A stretch of 64,000 nt of DNA from Alkaliphilus serpentinus (GCF_009017255.1 NZ_WBZB01000014.1:62001-126000); one strand, 5' to 3'. Shown: positions 9,762-18,868, counted from the stretch's first letter. Program-made: numbers and translations. Notes: generated from the letters alone by a model not told the origin.

Positions 9762-10841
9762 ATGAAAGAAAAGGTAATGGTAAAAACCTTAATAACGATT
9801 ATGTTATCTGCCGTCCTTGTAGTATTGGCCTTGATGACCGTCAATCAGGTTAGGATAATCTATTTAGACAAGCCCACTCATCAAGAGGAGGATAACCATC
9901 ATAAACGGATTAAAATAGGCTTTTCCCTGGGAACCCTCAAGGAAGAGAGATGGATTAAGGATAGAGACATTGTTATGGCAAAGGTAAAAGAGATGGGGGC
10001 AGATATAATTGTTCTTAACGCCAACAATGATGACCAAGATCAGTTGAAGCAAGTAAAAGCCCTTTTAAACCAAAGCATAGATGTCTTAATTATCGTACCC
10101 AATGATTTGCATAAAGCAGCAGAGGCTGTAGAATTGGCAAAAAAGCAAGGGGTTAAGGTTATTTCCTATGATAGATTGGTATTAAACTCTAATGTGGATT
10201 TATATATATCCTTTGATAATGAAAGGGTAGGGGAGCTAATGGCTGAAGCTATTGCAGAAAGGTTGTCGAAGGGGAATTTATTAATCATCAATGGTGCCAC
10301 CAGTGATAACAACACCAAGCAGCTTAAAGTAGGCTACAATAGAGTTTTAAATGATAAAATTGTAGATGGTAGTATCAACCTTGTGGCAGAGGAGTGGGCA
10401 CCCCTGTGGATGAAGGAGTACGCCTTTAGTGAAACGGATAAGTTCCTTCAAAGCAAAACTAAAATCGATGCCATTATTGCTGGAAACGATGGCTTGGCTG
10501 ATGGAATTATTGAAGCCTTGTCTCAGCACCGATTAGCAGGTGAAACTCTGGTGGTGGGACAGGACGCAGATTTGGCTGCCTGTCAAAGAATCGTTGAAGG
10601 GACTCAGCTAATGACGGTATATAAGCCCATTGAAAAGCTGGCGGATGCAACTGCTAGAATGGCTATTCAAATGGCTAAGGGAGAAGAGCTTACCAACATA
10701 AAAAACACCATAAACGATGGACGGTATGATGTACCCTATTATGTTCTGGAACCGATTCCAGTATTTAAAGAAAACCTAGATGAAACCATATTAAAGGATG
10801 GCTTCCATATGTATGATGAGGTTTATAGGAATAAACCTTAA
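9762..10841 (+). CDS. Membrane-anchored XylF-like sugar-binding sensor
   Basis: This 359-residue protein has an uncleaved-looking N-terminal membrane helix (about residues 8-26) with no lipobox, and a xylose-binding-protein-like domain. It resembles the importer lipoprotein at 19.1 kb along much of its length: both carry EERW near the start, the block VISYDRL, the block YISFDN or YLSFDN, and VGQDAD or TGQDAE. It therefore probably binds the same or a related sugar and reports it to the kinase, as XylFII does. It begins immediately after the regulator stop codon and is the last gene of the operon. Confidence 0.85.
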   Translation: MKEKVMVKTLITIMLSAVLVVLALMTVNQVRIIYLDKPTHQEEDNHHKRIKIGFSLGTLKEERWIKDRDIVMAKVKEMGADIIVLNANNDDQDQLKQVKALLNQSIDVLIIVPNDLHKAAEAVELAKKQGVKVISYDRLVLNSNVDLYISFDNERVGELMAEAIAERLSKGNLLIINGATSDNNTKQLKVGYNRVLNDKIVDGSINLVAEEWAPLWMKEYAFSETDKFLQSKTKIDAIIAGNDGLADGIIEALSQHRLAGETLVVGQDADLAACQRIVEGTQLMTVYKPIEKLADATARMAIQMAKGEELTNIKNTINDGRYDVPYYVLEPIPVFKENLDETILKDGFHMYDEVYRNKP

Positions 10842-10904
10842 TGGGACAAGGGGACAGGTTTACTGTCCCATTTTATTTAAAGGGACAAGGGACTGTCCCC
10901 TTTT
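10840..10904. repeat. REP-like palindromes upstream of the RAYT gene
   Basis: Two GGGACA palindromes sit in tandem. AATGGGACA (10840-10848) pairs with TGTCCCATT (10864-10872); AAAGGGACA (10879-10887) pairs with TGTCCCCTTT (10894-10903). Both hold the core GGGACAAGGG. The same core appears downstream of the transposase gene and, altered, at 60.3 kb, as expected for REP sequences recognised by a RAYT protein. Confidence 0.7.
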
Positions 10905-11018
10905 GGAATATTGATACTTATATAGAAATAAGTGTATATTTTGCAGGAAAATTTAAATATATGTCGAAATTTAAATCATGGAACAATATAATATGTTTTT
11001 CTATTCAATAGATGTGAG

Positions 11019-11786
11019 GTGGGGAGATTGGTAAGGCAAGCGAGGGGGAAGAGTAGTTCTGGAATATATCATGTTATTCTTAGAGGAGTTAATAGACAAA
11101 ACATTTTTGAAGAGGACCGTGACTGTAAAAAATTACTGGAAATATTAAAGTACTATAAAACTATTAGCAAGTTTGAACTCTATGGCTATTGCCTTATGGA
11201 TAATCATATTCACCTGCTCATAAAAGAGACAGACGAGAGCATATCAAAAATAATTCAAAGAATTAGTAGCAGCTATGTAAATTGGTACAATCAAAAATAT
11301 GAGAGATGTGGACATTTATTTCAGGAGAGATTTAAAAGTGAAGCTGTTGAATATGATAATTATTTCATTACAGTTTTAAGGTATATTCATCAGAATCCAG
11401 TAAAAGCACTGATTGTTAATAAAGTAGATGAGTACTTATGGAGTAGTTATGATGAATATATAAGACAAGCTTTGCTAATAGATATAGATTTAGCATTAGA
11501 TTTCTTTTCTAAAGACAGGAAAAGGGCTATAGAAATCTTTAAAGAACATGCAAATGAAATCAACTCTGATGAATGTCTAGAATTTAATGGGAAGACAAAT
11601 ATGACTGACAAAGAATTAATGGAATATCTCAAGACATTAGAAATACCTTCGATTACCCGAATTCAAAGTCTAGAAAAATCTCAAAGGAACGATGTGATAA
11701 AGAGGATTAAGAAAATTAGAGGTGTATCAGTTAGACAGTTATCAAGGATACTAGGTATTTCTAAGAGTGTAATTGATAGAGTATAA
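11019..11786 (+). CDS. REP-associated tyrosine transposase (RAYT, Y1_Tnp/HUH family)
   Basis: This protein of about 255 residues is an IS200-like HUH nuclease of the TnpA-REP group. It has the N-terminal block SSSGIYHVILRGVNRQNIFEE typical of RAYTs, the HUH motif in DNHIHLLIKE, and YFITVLRYIHQNPVKA with the candidate nucleophile Tyr. Unlike IS200 TnpA it has a C-terminal helix-turn-helix (VRQLSRILGISKSVIDRV). RAYTs cut and join single-stranded REP hairpins. GGGACA palindromes flank the gene on both sides. The start is uncertain: GTG at 11019 or TTG at 11028, neither with a strong ribosome site. Confidence 0.85.
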   Translation: MGRLVRQARGKSSSGIYHVILRGVNRQNIFEEDRDCKKLLEILKYYKTISKFELYGYCLMDNHIHLLIKETDESISKIIQRISSSYVNWYNQKYERCGHLFQERFKSEAVEYDNYFITVLRYIHQNPVKALIVNKVDEYLWSSYDEYIRQALLIDIDLALDFFSKDRKRAIEIFKEHANEINSDECLEFNGKTNMTDKELMEYLKTLEIPSITRIQSLEKSQRNDVIKRIKKIRGVSVRQLSRILGISKSVIDRV

Positions 11787-11788
11787 TT

Positions 11789-11842
11789 TTGGGACAGAAA
11801 ACCTGTCCCCTTGTCCCAAGGCAACAGAAATTCTGTTGCCTT
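11789..11842. repeat. REP-like palindrome and hairpin downstream of the RAYT gene
   Basis: GGGACAG (11791-11797) pairs with CTGTCCC (11803-11809), and TTGGGACA can alternatively pair with TGTCCCAA (11812-11819). It abuts a 12-bp perfect stem (AAGGCAACAGAA with TTCTGTTGCCTT, 11818-11842). The first part matches the upstream REP core. The second may terminate the convergent genes. Confidence 0.65.
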
Positions 11843-11853
11843 ATCCTTTTTCC

Positions 11854-12786
11854 CTATTTATTAGTAGGAGATAATTCTACCTTCACAGCTGGAACTTCCT
11901 TAATTTTAGAGGTTTGAACCAAGAATACCCCCATCAATATGATTACTGTTGATAGAATTACCATTAGAGAAACCGGTTCCTTTAAAACGATAAAACCAAG
12001 GAATATTGCAACGAGTGGGTTAACATAGGCATAGGTTCCGGCTTTGGCCGCTGGCCATCTTGTGAGGATATAAATATAGCAGCTATAGGCCAAAACTGAA
12101 CCAAATAGGGCTAAATATAGAATTGCCCCTATACTCTTTAAGCTTAGATTTACTATTGAAGCCTCCCCAAGGAATAGACCAATTAACGATAACATAATCC
12201 CTCCCGACAGCATTTGAACTCCTATGTGGGTTACCATGGAACCTGAAGCTTTAAATTGCTTAGAATATACAGAGCCAGCCGACCAAAAAAATGTAGCCCA
12301 GATCAGAATAATAGCTCCCTTAACATCTATTGCGCCGGTTCCAGAGCTGGTGGACACCAATAACACCACTCCTGAAAATCCTAGAATAAGACCCAACCAG
12401 CCCTTGCTCTTTATTTTGGTACTGCCAGGAATTGTAAGCTCTATCAAGGCCATAAATATGGGCATTGAAGCTACTATAAGGGAGGTTGTACCAGAATGAA
12501 CCCATTGACTGGCCAACACCACTAAACCATTGCCCCCCACAAGTAATAGTAAGCCTACAATGGAAAGCCTCCTAACATCGGTTCCTTTTGGGAATGACAA
12601 TCCCTTTAGCTTTGCATAAATCACCATAACTAAACCAGCCAATAAAAAACGGAAGCCTGCAAATAAAGCGGGAGGAAAGGCACTAACACCAATTCTAATA
12701 GCTAGATATGTAGAACCCCATACTATACAAACACATAAAAATGCTGCAAGGTTTTTTCTTTCCTCCTTGGTATTGACTAATTCCAT
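11854..12786 (-). CDS. EamA/DMT family transporter
   Basis: This 310-residue membrane protein has about ten hydrophobic segments in two EamA repeats. The first begins FLCVCIVWGSTYLAIRIGV and the second near KGAIILIWATFFWSAGSVYSK. This is the drug/metabolite transporter superfamily (RhaT/YedA-like), which exports metabolites or amino acids. It stands alone on the minus strand, convergent with the RAYT gene. The substrate cannot be inferred. Confidence 0.88.
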   Translation of the reverse strand: MELVNTKEERKNLAAFLCVCIVWGSTYLAIRIGVSAFPPALFAGFRFLLAGLVMVIYAKLKGLSFPKGTDVRRLSIVGLLLLVGGNGLVVLASQWVHSGTTSLIVASMPIFMALIELTIPGSTKIKSKGWLGLILGFSGVVLLVSTSSGTGAIDVKGAIILIWATFFWSAGSVYSKQFKASGSMVTHIGVQMLSGGIMLSLIGLFLGEASIVNLSLKSIGAILYLALFGSVLAYSCYIYILTRWPAAKAGTYAYVNPLVAIFLGFIVLKEPVSLMVILSTVIILMGVFLVQTSKIKEVPAVKVELSPTNK

Positions 12787-13002
12787 ATTTATTCGTCCCC
12801 CTAAAATATTAAAGTAATAAATACATTATAATCTATTTTAATGATATTTGGACCTTTTAAAAAGAAAATTTTATAGCAAAATTATGGATCTTCCTTCGCT
12901 AATTAAGATTTTGATTAAGGATATATTTGAGGATTATCATTATTTGGTATGATTTTTGCTTTTAATTATCTACATAAGTAAATCTATAAGGAGGAAAAGG
13001 TC

Positions 13003-14184
13003 ATGATGAAGCTAATAAAAAATGGAGAGGTATATTCGCCAAAATATTTGGGGAAGAAGGATTTATTAATAACCTCAGATAAAATTGGATATATAAAGGA
13101 TCATATAGAAATACCAAAGGACTTTGTAGAAATTGAGGTGATTGATGCTACCAACAAGATTGTTGTTCCAGGGTTTATAGATAATCATGTACATATATGC
13201 GGTGGCGGAGGAGAGGGAGGATTTAAGACTCGGACCCCTGAAATACAGCTGACGGATATAATCAGTGGGGGTGTTACAACGGTAATTGGTGTTTTGGGTA
13301 CAGATGGAACCACCAGAACTATCACAAACCTTTTAGCAAAGGCAAAGGCCTTGGAGGAAGAAGGTATAACTTGCAAGATTCACGTAGGATCCTATCAGGT
13401 TCCGATAAAGACCATAACCGGCAACATACAGGATGACATTATTTTATTAGACAATGTTATAGGGGTAGGGGAGATGGCAATTTCTGACCATAGGTCCTCC
13501 CAACCAAAGATAGAGGAAATTGTAAAGATTGCAGCTGCAGCTAGGGTAGGGGGTATGCTGTCGGGAAAGGCAGGAGTAGTGAATATTCATGTGGGGGATG
13601 GGGTAAGAAGGCTTGATTTTTTAGAAAAGATAGCAGAGGAAACGGAAATTCCAATAACACAGTTTCTCCCCACCCATATGGGTAGAAATCCAGAACTCTT
13701 CGAAGGGGGCATCAAATACGCCAAGAAGGGTGGCTTTATAGATTTTACAACCAGCACCACTAAGGAGTTTTTAGAAGAGGGAGAACTGAAGGCTAGTGTC
13801 GCCTTAAGAACCCTTCTGGATAGGGGAGTTTCAATCCATCAAATAACCTTTAGCTCAGATGCTCAAGGAAGTCTTCCCGCCTTTGATGAAAAGGGAAGAT
13901 ATACCGGTTTGGCCCTTGGTAAGGTAGCCTCCCTTTATAATGAAGTAAAGGATGCAATTATACAGGAAGATGTTCGTATAGAGGAGGCCATCAGGGTGAT
14001 AACATCTAATCCTGCCAATATCTTAAAGCTTCCTATGAAGGGACATGTCCAGGAAGGAAAGGATGCAGACCTTGTCCTACTGAATAAGGAGGATTTAAAG
14101 ATTGATACGGTTATCGCAAGGGGCAGGGTCATGATACTGCATGGAGATATAAAGGTAAGGGGAACCTTTGAGGCTGCTGAATAA
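13003..14184 (+). CDS. iadA: Isoaspartyl dipeptidase (beta-aspartyl peptidase)
   Basis: This 393-residue amidohydrolase has the metal motif VPGFIDNHVHICGGGGEGG, typical of IadA. The block GVGEMAISDHRSSQP supplies the conserved Glu and the region near the bridging Lys; NIHVGDG, LPTHMG and SSDAQGSLP carry the remaining His and Asp ligands. It hydrolyses beta-aspartyl dipeptides from damaged proteins in the cytoplasm. Upstream is AAGGAGG; ATG occurs twice in tandem, so the start is 13003 or 13006. The sigma-54 activator and YfcC carrier downstream suggest a peptide or dicarboxylate scavenging group. Confidence 0.92.
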   Translation: MMKLIKNGEVYSPKYLGKKDLLITSDKIGYIKDHIEIPKDFVEIEVIDATNKIVVPGFIDNHVHICGGGGEGGFKTRTPEIQLTDIISGGVTTVIGVLGTDGTTRTITNLLAKAKALEEEGITCKIHVGSYQVPIKTITGNIQDDIILLDNVIGVGEMAISDHRSSQPKIEEIVKIAAAARVGGMLSGKAGVVNIHVGDGVRRLDFLEKIAEETEIPITQFLPTHMGRNPELFEGGIKYAKKGGFIDFTTSTTKEFLEEGELKASVALRTLLDRGVSIHQITFSSDAQGSLPAFDEKGRYTGLALGKVASLYNEVKDAIIQEDVRIEEAIRVITSNPANILKLPMKGHVQEGKDADLVLLNKEDLKIDTVIARGRVMILHGDIKVRGTFEAAE

Positions 14185-14321
14185 AGTTTAATATATTGTT
14201 TGAGATTGCTAATTTACATATCCCTATTTAGGGATATATTTTTTTAGATGAGTACCGAAAGGGGAAAAACCATTTTTGTAGAATATCTCTATATAGTAAA
14301 GCTATTCGGGAGGAATGAAAT

Positions 14322-16385
14322 ATGAGAAATAAGCATATAACCCTTGTAGCAGGAACAGAGCATACGAAAACTGCTTTAGTAAACCAACTAAAGGAGTATA
14401 TCTCGGATATGGTCACCATTAAAAGCTATGCCATAGATGAAGGGATTGGAGAGGTAATAAAGGATCAATTGGTTCTCTTAACTAGCCAACTGGTGAAAAA
14501 GGAGCTTCTAGAGTTAAACCTTTTAGATACCAGCTGTCAGATTGTCGTGGCCAATAGAACCATAAGCTATGACCATATAGATCAGGTGGTGCTGTTGCCT
14601 AAAGGAACAAAGGTGCTTTTTGTAAATGATGTATATCCAACAACCCATGAAGGGATAAATACCTTGGTTGACTTAGGGATAGACTATCTCGAATTTTTTC
14701 CCTATTATCCTGGAATTCAAGAAGGTGATGAATATAAAGATATTAAGGTAGCGGTTACCCCTGGGGAGATCGACAAGGTTCCAGCATATATAGAAAAGGT
14801 ATATGATATTGGACCTAGGTTGATGGATTTTACAACCATAACAACCATCTTAAGCAAATTAGATATTTTAGAATATGAGGCAGGCCATTTTTCACAAAGG
14901 TATCTTCAAAAAATTATTGGAATGGCCAAAAGATTAGCCCATTCCACCAACGAAATAACCAAGCTGAATCAGCATTTAGCCATGGTAATCGATAGTCTAA
15001 ATGATGGCTTATTGGTTTATGACGTTAAAGGTCAAATCAGTGTTTTTAATGAAAACTTAAAAAAGCTTCTGAATGTTGGAAATTCCCAAACTATTGAAAG
15101 GGGATTAAAGGATATTATTTACAATAAAAGCCTCTTAGCCTTTCTTATGGACAATGAAGCTTATCAATCTAAGGTCTTTGATCTAGACGGTACAGAGGTA
15201 TTGGTGAATAAATTTCAGATTCCCGGCAGCACGTCGGTGATAGCCACCTTTAAAAAGGCTAGGGAAGCAATTGAGAGTAATGAAAGATTAAAGCGGGAGC
15301 TGATTAATAAGGGCTTTTACGCCAAATATACCTTTGATGATATAGTAGGTAATAGCAAAAAAATCAGAAGGGTAAAGGAAGTATGTAAAAAGCTGGCAAA
15401 TACTGATTTGACCATATTGATAGAAGGGGAGAGTGGAACTGGAAAGGAGCTTTTTGCCAGCGCCATCCATAATGAATCTAAAAGAAGAAAGGGGCCTTTT
15501 TTAGCAGTAAACTTTAGTGCCTTACCAGATGAGCTATTAGAAAGTGAGCTTTTTGGTTATGAGGAGGGGGCCTTCACGGGAGCTAAAAAGGGGGGGAAAG
15601 CTGGACTTTTTGAACAGGCTGATGGCGGAACCATATTCCTTGATGAAATAGGGGATGTATCCATGAAGGTTCAAGCTAGACTATTAAGGGTTCTTCAGGA
15701 AAAGGAAATCATGCGAGTAGGTGGATCAGAAATCAAAACCATTGATGTTCGAATAATTGCTGCCACCAACAAGGATCTCTTAAGCTTAGTGAATAAAAGA
15801 AGCTTTCGAGAGGATTTATATTATAGATTGAAAATGGGCTATGTGAAGCTATTTCCCCTTAGGGAGAGAAAAGAGGATGTAATTCAGCTTTTACATTACT
15901 TTATGAATATAGAAACAAGGGAGAAGATTATCATAGCTGATGAAGTGATCGAAAAATTATTCAAATATGATTGGTATGGAAACGTAAGGGAGTTGAAAAA
16001 TACCATAAGTTATATACTGGCTGTTAAGGAGAATCATCATATAACCCTCAACGATCTGCCACCCATCAGCTTTTTTCAACACAAGGAGGAGAATAAGGAA
16101 AATCATCTGCAAAAAGCTATCGATGTTGCATTAGACCCTGAGGAGCTATTTATTCTAAAAAAGATCGATGACCTATGTAAGGTAGGGGAAATTGTAGGAA
16201 GGGACAAGCTTTCAGATGAGACTAAAGGAACGGAGCACCAAATGACCTCCTATCAAATGCGAACAAGGTTAAATAGGTTAGAAAGAAAGGGTTTTACTCT
16301 TAAGGAACGAGGAAAACGAGGTACAGTTTTGAGTCAACAAGGAAAGGATGCTTTAATGGCGTTAATGGTTAAAAGAAATGGTTAA
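14322..16385 (+). CDS. Sigma-54-dependent transcriptional activator with PAS domain
   Basis: This 687-residue protein has an N-terminal sensory region (about 1-200), a PAS domain near residues 215-310, an AAA+ activator domain and a C-terminal winged-helix-like region. The AAA+ part shows Walker A GESGTGKE, the sigma-54 contact loop GAFTGA, Walker B GGTIFLDEIGD and RLLRVLQEKE. The C-terminus (TSYQMRTRLNRLERKGF) is not the usual Fis type. It should activate the YfcC carrier next door, which has a -24/-12 promoter, through the GTTAATGG repeats that overlap the end of this gene. Confidence 0.93.
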   Translation: MRNKHITLVAGTEHTKTALVNQLKEYISDMVTIKSYAIDEGIGEVIKDQLVLLTSQLVKKELLELNLLDTSCQIVVANRTISYDHIDQVVLLPKGTKVLFVNDVYPTTHEGINTLVDLGIDYLEFFPYYPGIQEGDEYKDIKVAVTPGEIDKVPAYIEKVYDIGPRLMDFTTITTILSKLDILEYEAGHFSQRYLQKIIGMAKRLAHSTNEITKLNQHLAMVIDSLNDGLLVYDVKGQISVFNENLKKLLNVGNSQTIERGLKDIIYNKSLLAFLMDNEAYQSKVFDLDGTEVLVNKFQIPGSTSVIATFKKAREAIESNERLKRELINKGFYAKYTFDDIVGNSKKIRRVKEVCKKLANTDLTILIEGESGTGKELFASAIHNESKRRKGPFLAVNFSALPDELLESELFGYEEGAFTGAKKGGKAGLFEQADGGTIFLDEIGDVSMKVQARLLRVLQEKEIMRVGGSEIKTIDVRIIAATNKDLLSLVNKRSFREDLYYRLKMGYVKLFPLRERKEDVIQLLHYFMNIETREKIIIADEVIEKLFKYDWYGNVRELKNTISYILAVKENHHITLNDLPPISFFQHKEENKENHLQKAIDVALDPEELFILKKIDDLCKVGEIVGRDKLSDETKGTEHQMTSYQMRTRLNRLERKGFTLKERGKRGTVLSQQGKDALMALMVKRNG

Positions 16386-16401
16386 TGGTAACCAATTAAC
16401 C
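16361..16401 (+). promoter_or_regulatory. Putative enhancer site for the sigma-54 activator
   Basis: GTTAATGGTT (16361-16370) and GTTAATGGTA (16381-16390) are direct repeats exactly 20 bases apart, two helical turns. The second lies inside a 22-base imperfect palindrome (16380-16401) with 7-bp arms GGTTAAT and ATTAACC. The site overlaps the activator stop codon and lies 54-110 bases upstream of a sigma-54 promoter. The position suits an enhancer; binding is inferred. Confidence 0.55.
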
Positions 16402-16454
16402 CTGTTACAAGCAAGAATATTTATAATTTTTGTGAAATAAACCTCTTTTATCTT

Positions 16455-16470
16455 TGGCATATAAATTGCA
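16455..16470 (+). promoter_or_regulatory. Sigma-54 (-24/-12) promoter of the YfcC gene
   Basis: TGGCATATAAATTGCA matches the sigma-54 consensus TGGCAC-N5-TTGCA with exact spacing and one difference (T for C at the sixth position). It lies 46 bases before the YfcC start and directly downstream of a sigma-54 activator gene, which strengthens the call. Confidence 0.85.
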
Positions 16471-16515
16471 AATATACTTATACGAAATACATAAAATTTT
16501 AAAGGGGGATTATTG

Positions 16516-18180
16516 ATGTCTGTAAAGAGTAAGGAATTCAAGACTCAAAAGGCATGGAATATGCCAGATACCTATGTAATCATTTTTTTCATTGTACTTC
16601 TTGCAGCACTTATAACCTACATTATTCCGTTAGGTTACTTTGAAATGAATTACAAAATTGTTGATGAAGCAGGAGAAGCTATAGCTGTTGATGCAGAAGG
16701 AGGCTTTGCAGCAGGGGGAGAGACCTTTAAGCTAGATGGAAATGTTGTTTATGACAGTGAAGGAACGGAAATAGTGTCTATTGATAAGGCCGTTGAATAC
16801 CAAGACGAAAATGGAAATTTCTTATTCAAAGGAGTAAAGGAATTTGGAGATTATGTCCCTGAGGTAGACGAAAACGGGGAGAAGATCACAAAGGGTATTA
16901 AGGTTTTCGAGAAATGGGGCGGCACCGGTTTCCTAAACTATGTATTTGAAGGTATGGTAAGTGGTAGCAAATGGGGATCGGCTGTAGGTGTTGTAGCCTT
17001 CATCCTTATAATTGGTGGATCCTTTGGGATCGTTTTAAAAACTGGAGCTGTTGAAGAAGGTATTTTATCCCTTATATCAAAAACAAAGGGATATGAAATT
17101 GCCATCATTCCAATAATGTTCTTCTTGTTCTCCTTGGGAGGAGCGGTTTTTGGTATGGGTGAGGAGGCCATAGCCTTTGCTATGATTCTGGTACCCTTGG
17201 TGGTAGCTCTAGGATATGATGCCATAACCGGTATAATGATTACTTACGTTGCTACCCAAATTGGATTTGCAACTTCTTGGATGAACCCCTTTAGTGTGGC
17301 GATAGCCCAGGGGGTGGCAGGGGTGCCTGTTGGATCTGGAGCTGGGTTTAGAATTTTCATGTGGGTGTTCTTTACCTTAATTGGAACAGTATTTACATGG
17401 ATCTATGCCACTCGAATTAAAAAGGACCCTTCAAAATCCTTATCCTATGAGTCGGATCAATATTTTAGAGATGACATGAAGGAAGTAGAAGATGTAAGAA
17501 CTCAGTTTGGATTAGGACATTCCTTAGTATTATTAACAGTATTACTTGGTGTTGTGTGGATCCTATATGGGGTGTGGAAATATGAGTACTATCTACCCGA
17601 AATTGCAACAGTATTCTTTACCATGGGCTTAGTGGCTGGTATCATAGGAGTAATCTTTAAGCTTAGGGGAATGACGGTTAATAGTATTGCTGAAGCCTTC
17701 AGAGGTGGAGCTGCTGATTTGGTAGGAGCTGCAATGGTTGTTGGTATGGCTAAGGGTATTATCCTTGTATTGGGAGGCTCAGACCCAACAAGTGGTACCG
17801 TTTTAAATACCATCCTTTACGCTATGGGTAATACCATTGGTGGATTAGGTTCAACAATCTCAGCATGGATCATGTATGTATTCCAGTCAGTATTCAATTT
17901 CTTCGTTGTATCAGGTTCAGGGCAAGCAGCCCTTACAATGCCTCTTATGGCACCTCTTGCTGATTTAGTAGGGGTTTCTAGGCAAGTGGCTGTTCTAGCC
18001 TTCCAGCTAGGCGACGGATTAACAAATATAATTGTTCCTACATCAGCAAGCTTAATGGGTGTTTTAGGTGTTGCTAGACTTGATTGGATGAAATGGGCTA
18101 AGTTCCAAATTAAATTCCAAGGAGTATTATTTGTTATAGCCTCCATATTCGTTCTTGGAGCCATGATGATAGGCTTTTAG
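16516..18180 (+). CDS. YfcC/DcuC-like anaerobic carrier (C4-dicarboxylate or peptide type)
   Basis: This 554-residue membrane protein has one helix at residues 20-40, a long soluble insert of about 100 residues, then some ten further helices. Conserved family blocks include GMGEEAIAFAMILVPL, SWMNPFSVAIAQ and SGSGQAALTMPLMAPLADL. YfcC relatives are secondary carriers for dicarboxylates, arginine or peptides. The insert (about 45-140) is acidic and unusual in length. The ATG at 16516 follows AAAGGGGG; a TTG lies one codon upstream. A sigma-54 promoter precedes it, so expression should depend on the neighbouring activator. Confidence 0.85.
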   Translation: MSVKSKEFKTQKAWNMPDTYVIIFFIVLLAALITYIIPLGYFEMNYKIVDEAGEAIAVDAEGGFAAGGETFKLDGNVVYDSEGTEIVSIDKAVEYQDENGNFLFKGVKEFGDYVPEVDENGEKITKGIKVFEKWGGTGFLNYVFEGMVSGSKWGSAVGVVAFILIIGGSFGIVLKTGAVEEGILSLISKTKGYEIAIIPIMFFLFSLGGAVFGMGEEAIAFAMILVPLVVALGYDAITGIMITYVATQIGFATSWMNPFSVAIAQGVAGVPVGSGAGFRIFMWVFFTLIGTVFTWIYATRIKKDPSKSLSYESDQYFRDDMKEVEDVRTQFGLGHSLVLLTVLLGVVWILYGVWKYEYYLPEIATVFFTMGLVAGIIGVIFKLRGMTVNSIAEAFRGGAADLVGAAMVVGMAKGIILVLGGSDPTSGTVLNTILYAMGNTIGGLGSTISAWIMYVFQSVFNFFVVSGSGQAALTMPLMAPLADLVGVSRQVAVLAFQLGDGLTNIIVPTSASLMGVLGVARLDWMKWAKFQIKFQGVLFVIASIFVLGAMMIGF

Positions 18181-18202
18181 GCAAACTAATAACTATAATA
18201 GT

Positions 18203-18240
18203 AAAAGGGTTGGCTTTTAGGGCTAACCCTTTTATTGATT
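18203..18240 (+). terminator. Terminator after the YfcC gene
   Basis: AAAAGGGTT (18203-18211) pairs with AACCCTTTT (18225-18233), extended inward by GGC pairing, about 25 bases after the YfcC stop and ending in a T-rich tail. Confidence 0.75.
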
Positions 18241-18384
18241 ACCTTTTAATGGAGTGGTATACTTACTGTAGCCTCACCGTAAAATAGTAAATAATAGATT
18301 TAGGTTTATAAAGATAAGAATTAGGTAAATAATAATGTAATAACCTATATAGGCAAATATAATATTGTGGAGGAGGCAAAGGCC

Positions 18385-18771
18385 TTGAAGATTTTAATTG
18401 ATAGAGTGATTAATGCTGAAGAAGATATCTTTATTGAGTTTTCAACGGATTTTGGCGTAGGAAGAGCAGTATGGAATGGAAATAGAAACCCAGAGACCAG
18501 CAAGGAGTACAATGTGGAATTGGATATTACGGATGTTTTAAGCTGGGGAAAGGATGTTATTTTAAGCAAGGAAAAGCAGTATGGAATTACCTTAAAGGAA
18601 GAGGATGTATTGATCACAGGAGTCTTAGAAAAAATTTATGAAGATGGGATTGTTGATTTGCGCTTTGGTAATAGTATTCTGCAGTTGGAAATAGAGGGTG
18701 ATGACTTGCCAATGGGGAAATATGTAGAGGTAAAGGCGGATAGCCTTGAAGTCTACGATGCTAATTACTAA
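18385..18771 (+). CDS. Conserved-looking hypothetical protein, 128 residues
   Basis: I do not recognise this protein. It is acidic and soluble, with alternating beta-type segments (INAEEDIFIEFSTDFGVGRA, ILQLEIEGDDLPMGKYVEV) and no signal peptide or membrane helix. The reading frame is open from GTG 18367, but GGAGGAGG sits 8 bases upstream of TTG 18385, which I take as the start (MKILIDRV). A terminator follows at 18833-18863. It lies alone between the YfcC carrier and the sugar importer, with no clear tie to either. Confidence 0.7.
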   Translation: MKILIDRVINAEEDIFIEFSTDFGVGRAVWNGNRNPETSKEYNVELDITDVLSWGKDVILSKEKQYGITLKEEDVLITGVLEKIYEDGIVDLRFGNSILQLEIEGDDLPMGKYVEVKADSLEVYDANY

Positions 18772-18832
18772 GTAAAAGCTCAAATAGCATAAAAATTGGA
18801 GGATTGTATTAGTTATAAACAGTGGTAGATAT

Positions 18833-18868
18833 AAAGCTCATAATTCATTAGAATTAGGGCTTTTTTCT
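18833..18868 (+). terminator. Terminator after the 128-residue hypothetical gene
   Basis: AAAGCTC and TAATTC (18833-18846) pair with GAATTA and GGGCTTT (18851-18863) with one bulged A, followed by a run of T. Confidence 0.7.

Noticed and set aside
11019-11786. Ordinary IS200/IS605 insertion sequence
   Set aside because: The protein has the RAYT N-terminal block and a C-terminal helix-turn-helix, no accessory tnpB is present, and REP palindromes rather than IS ends flank it.
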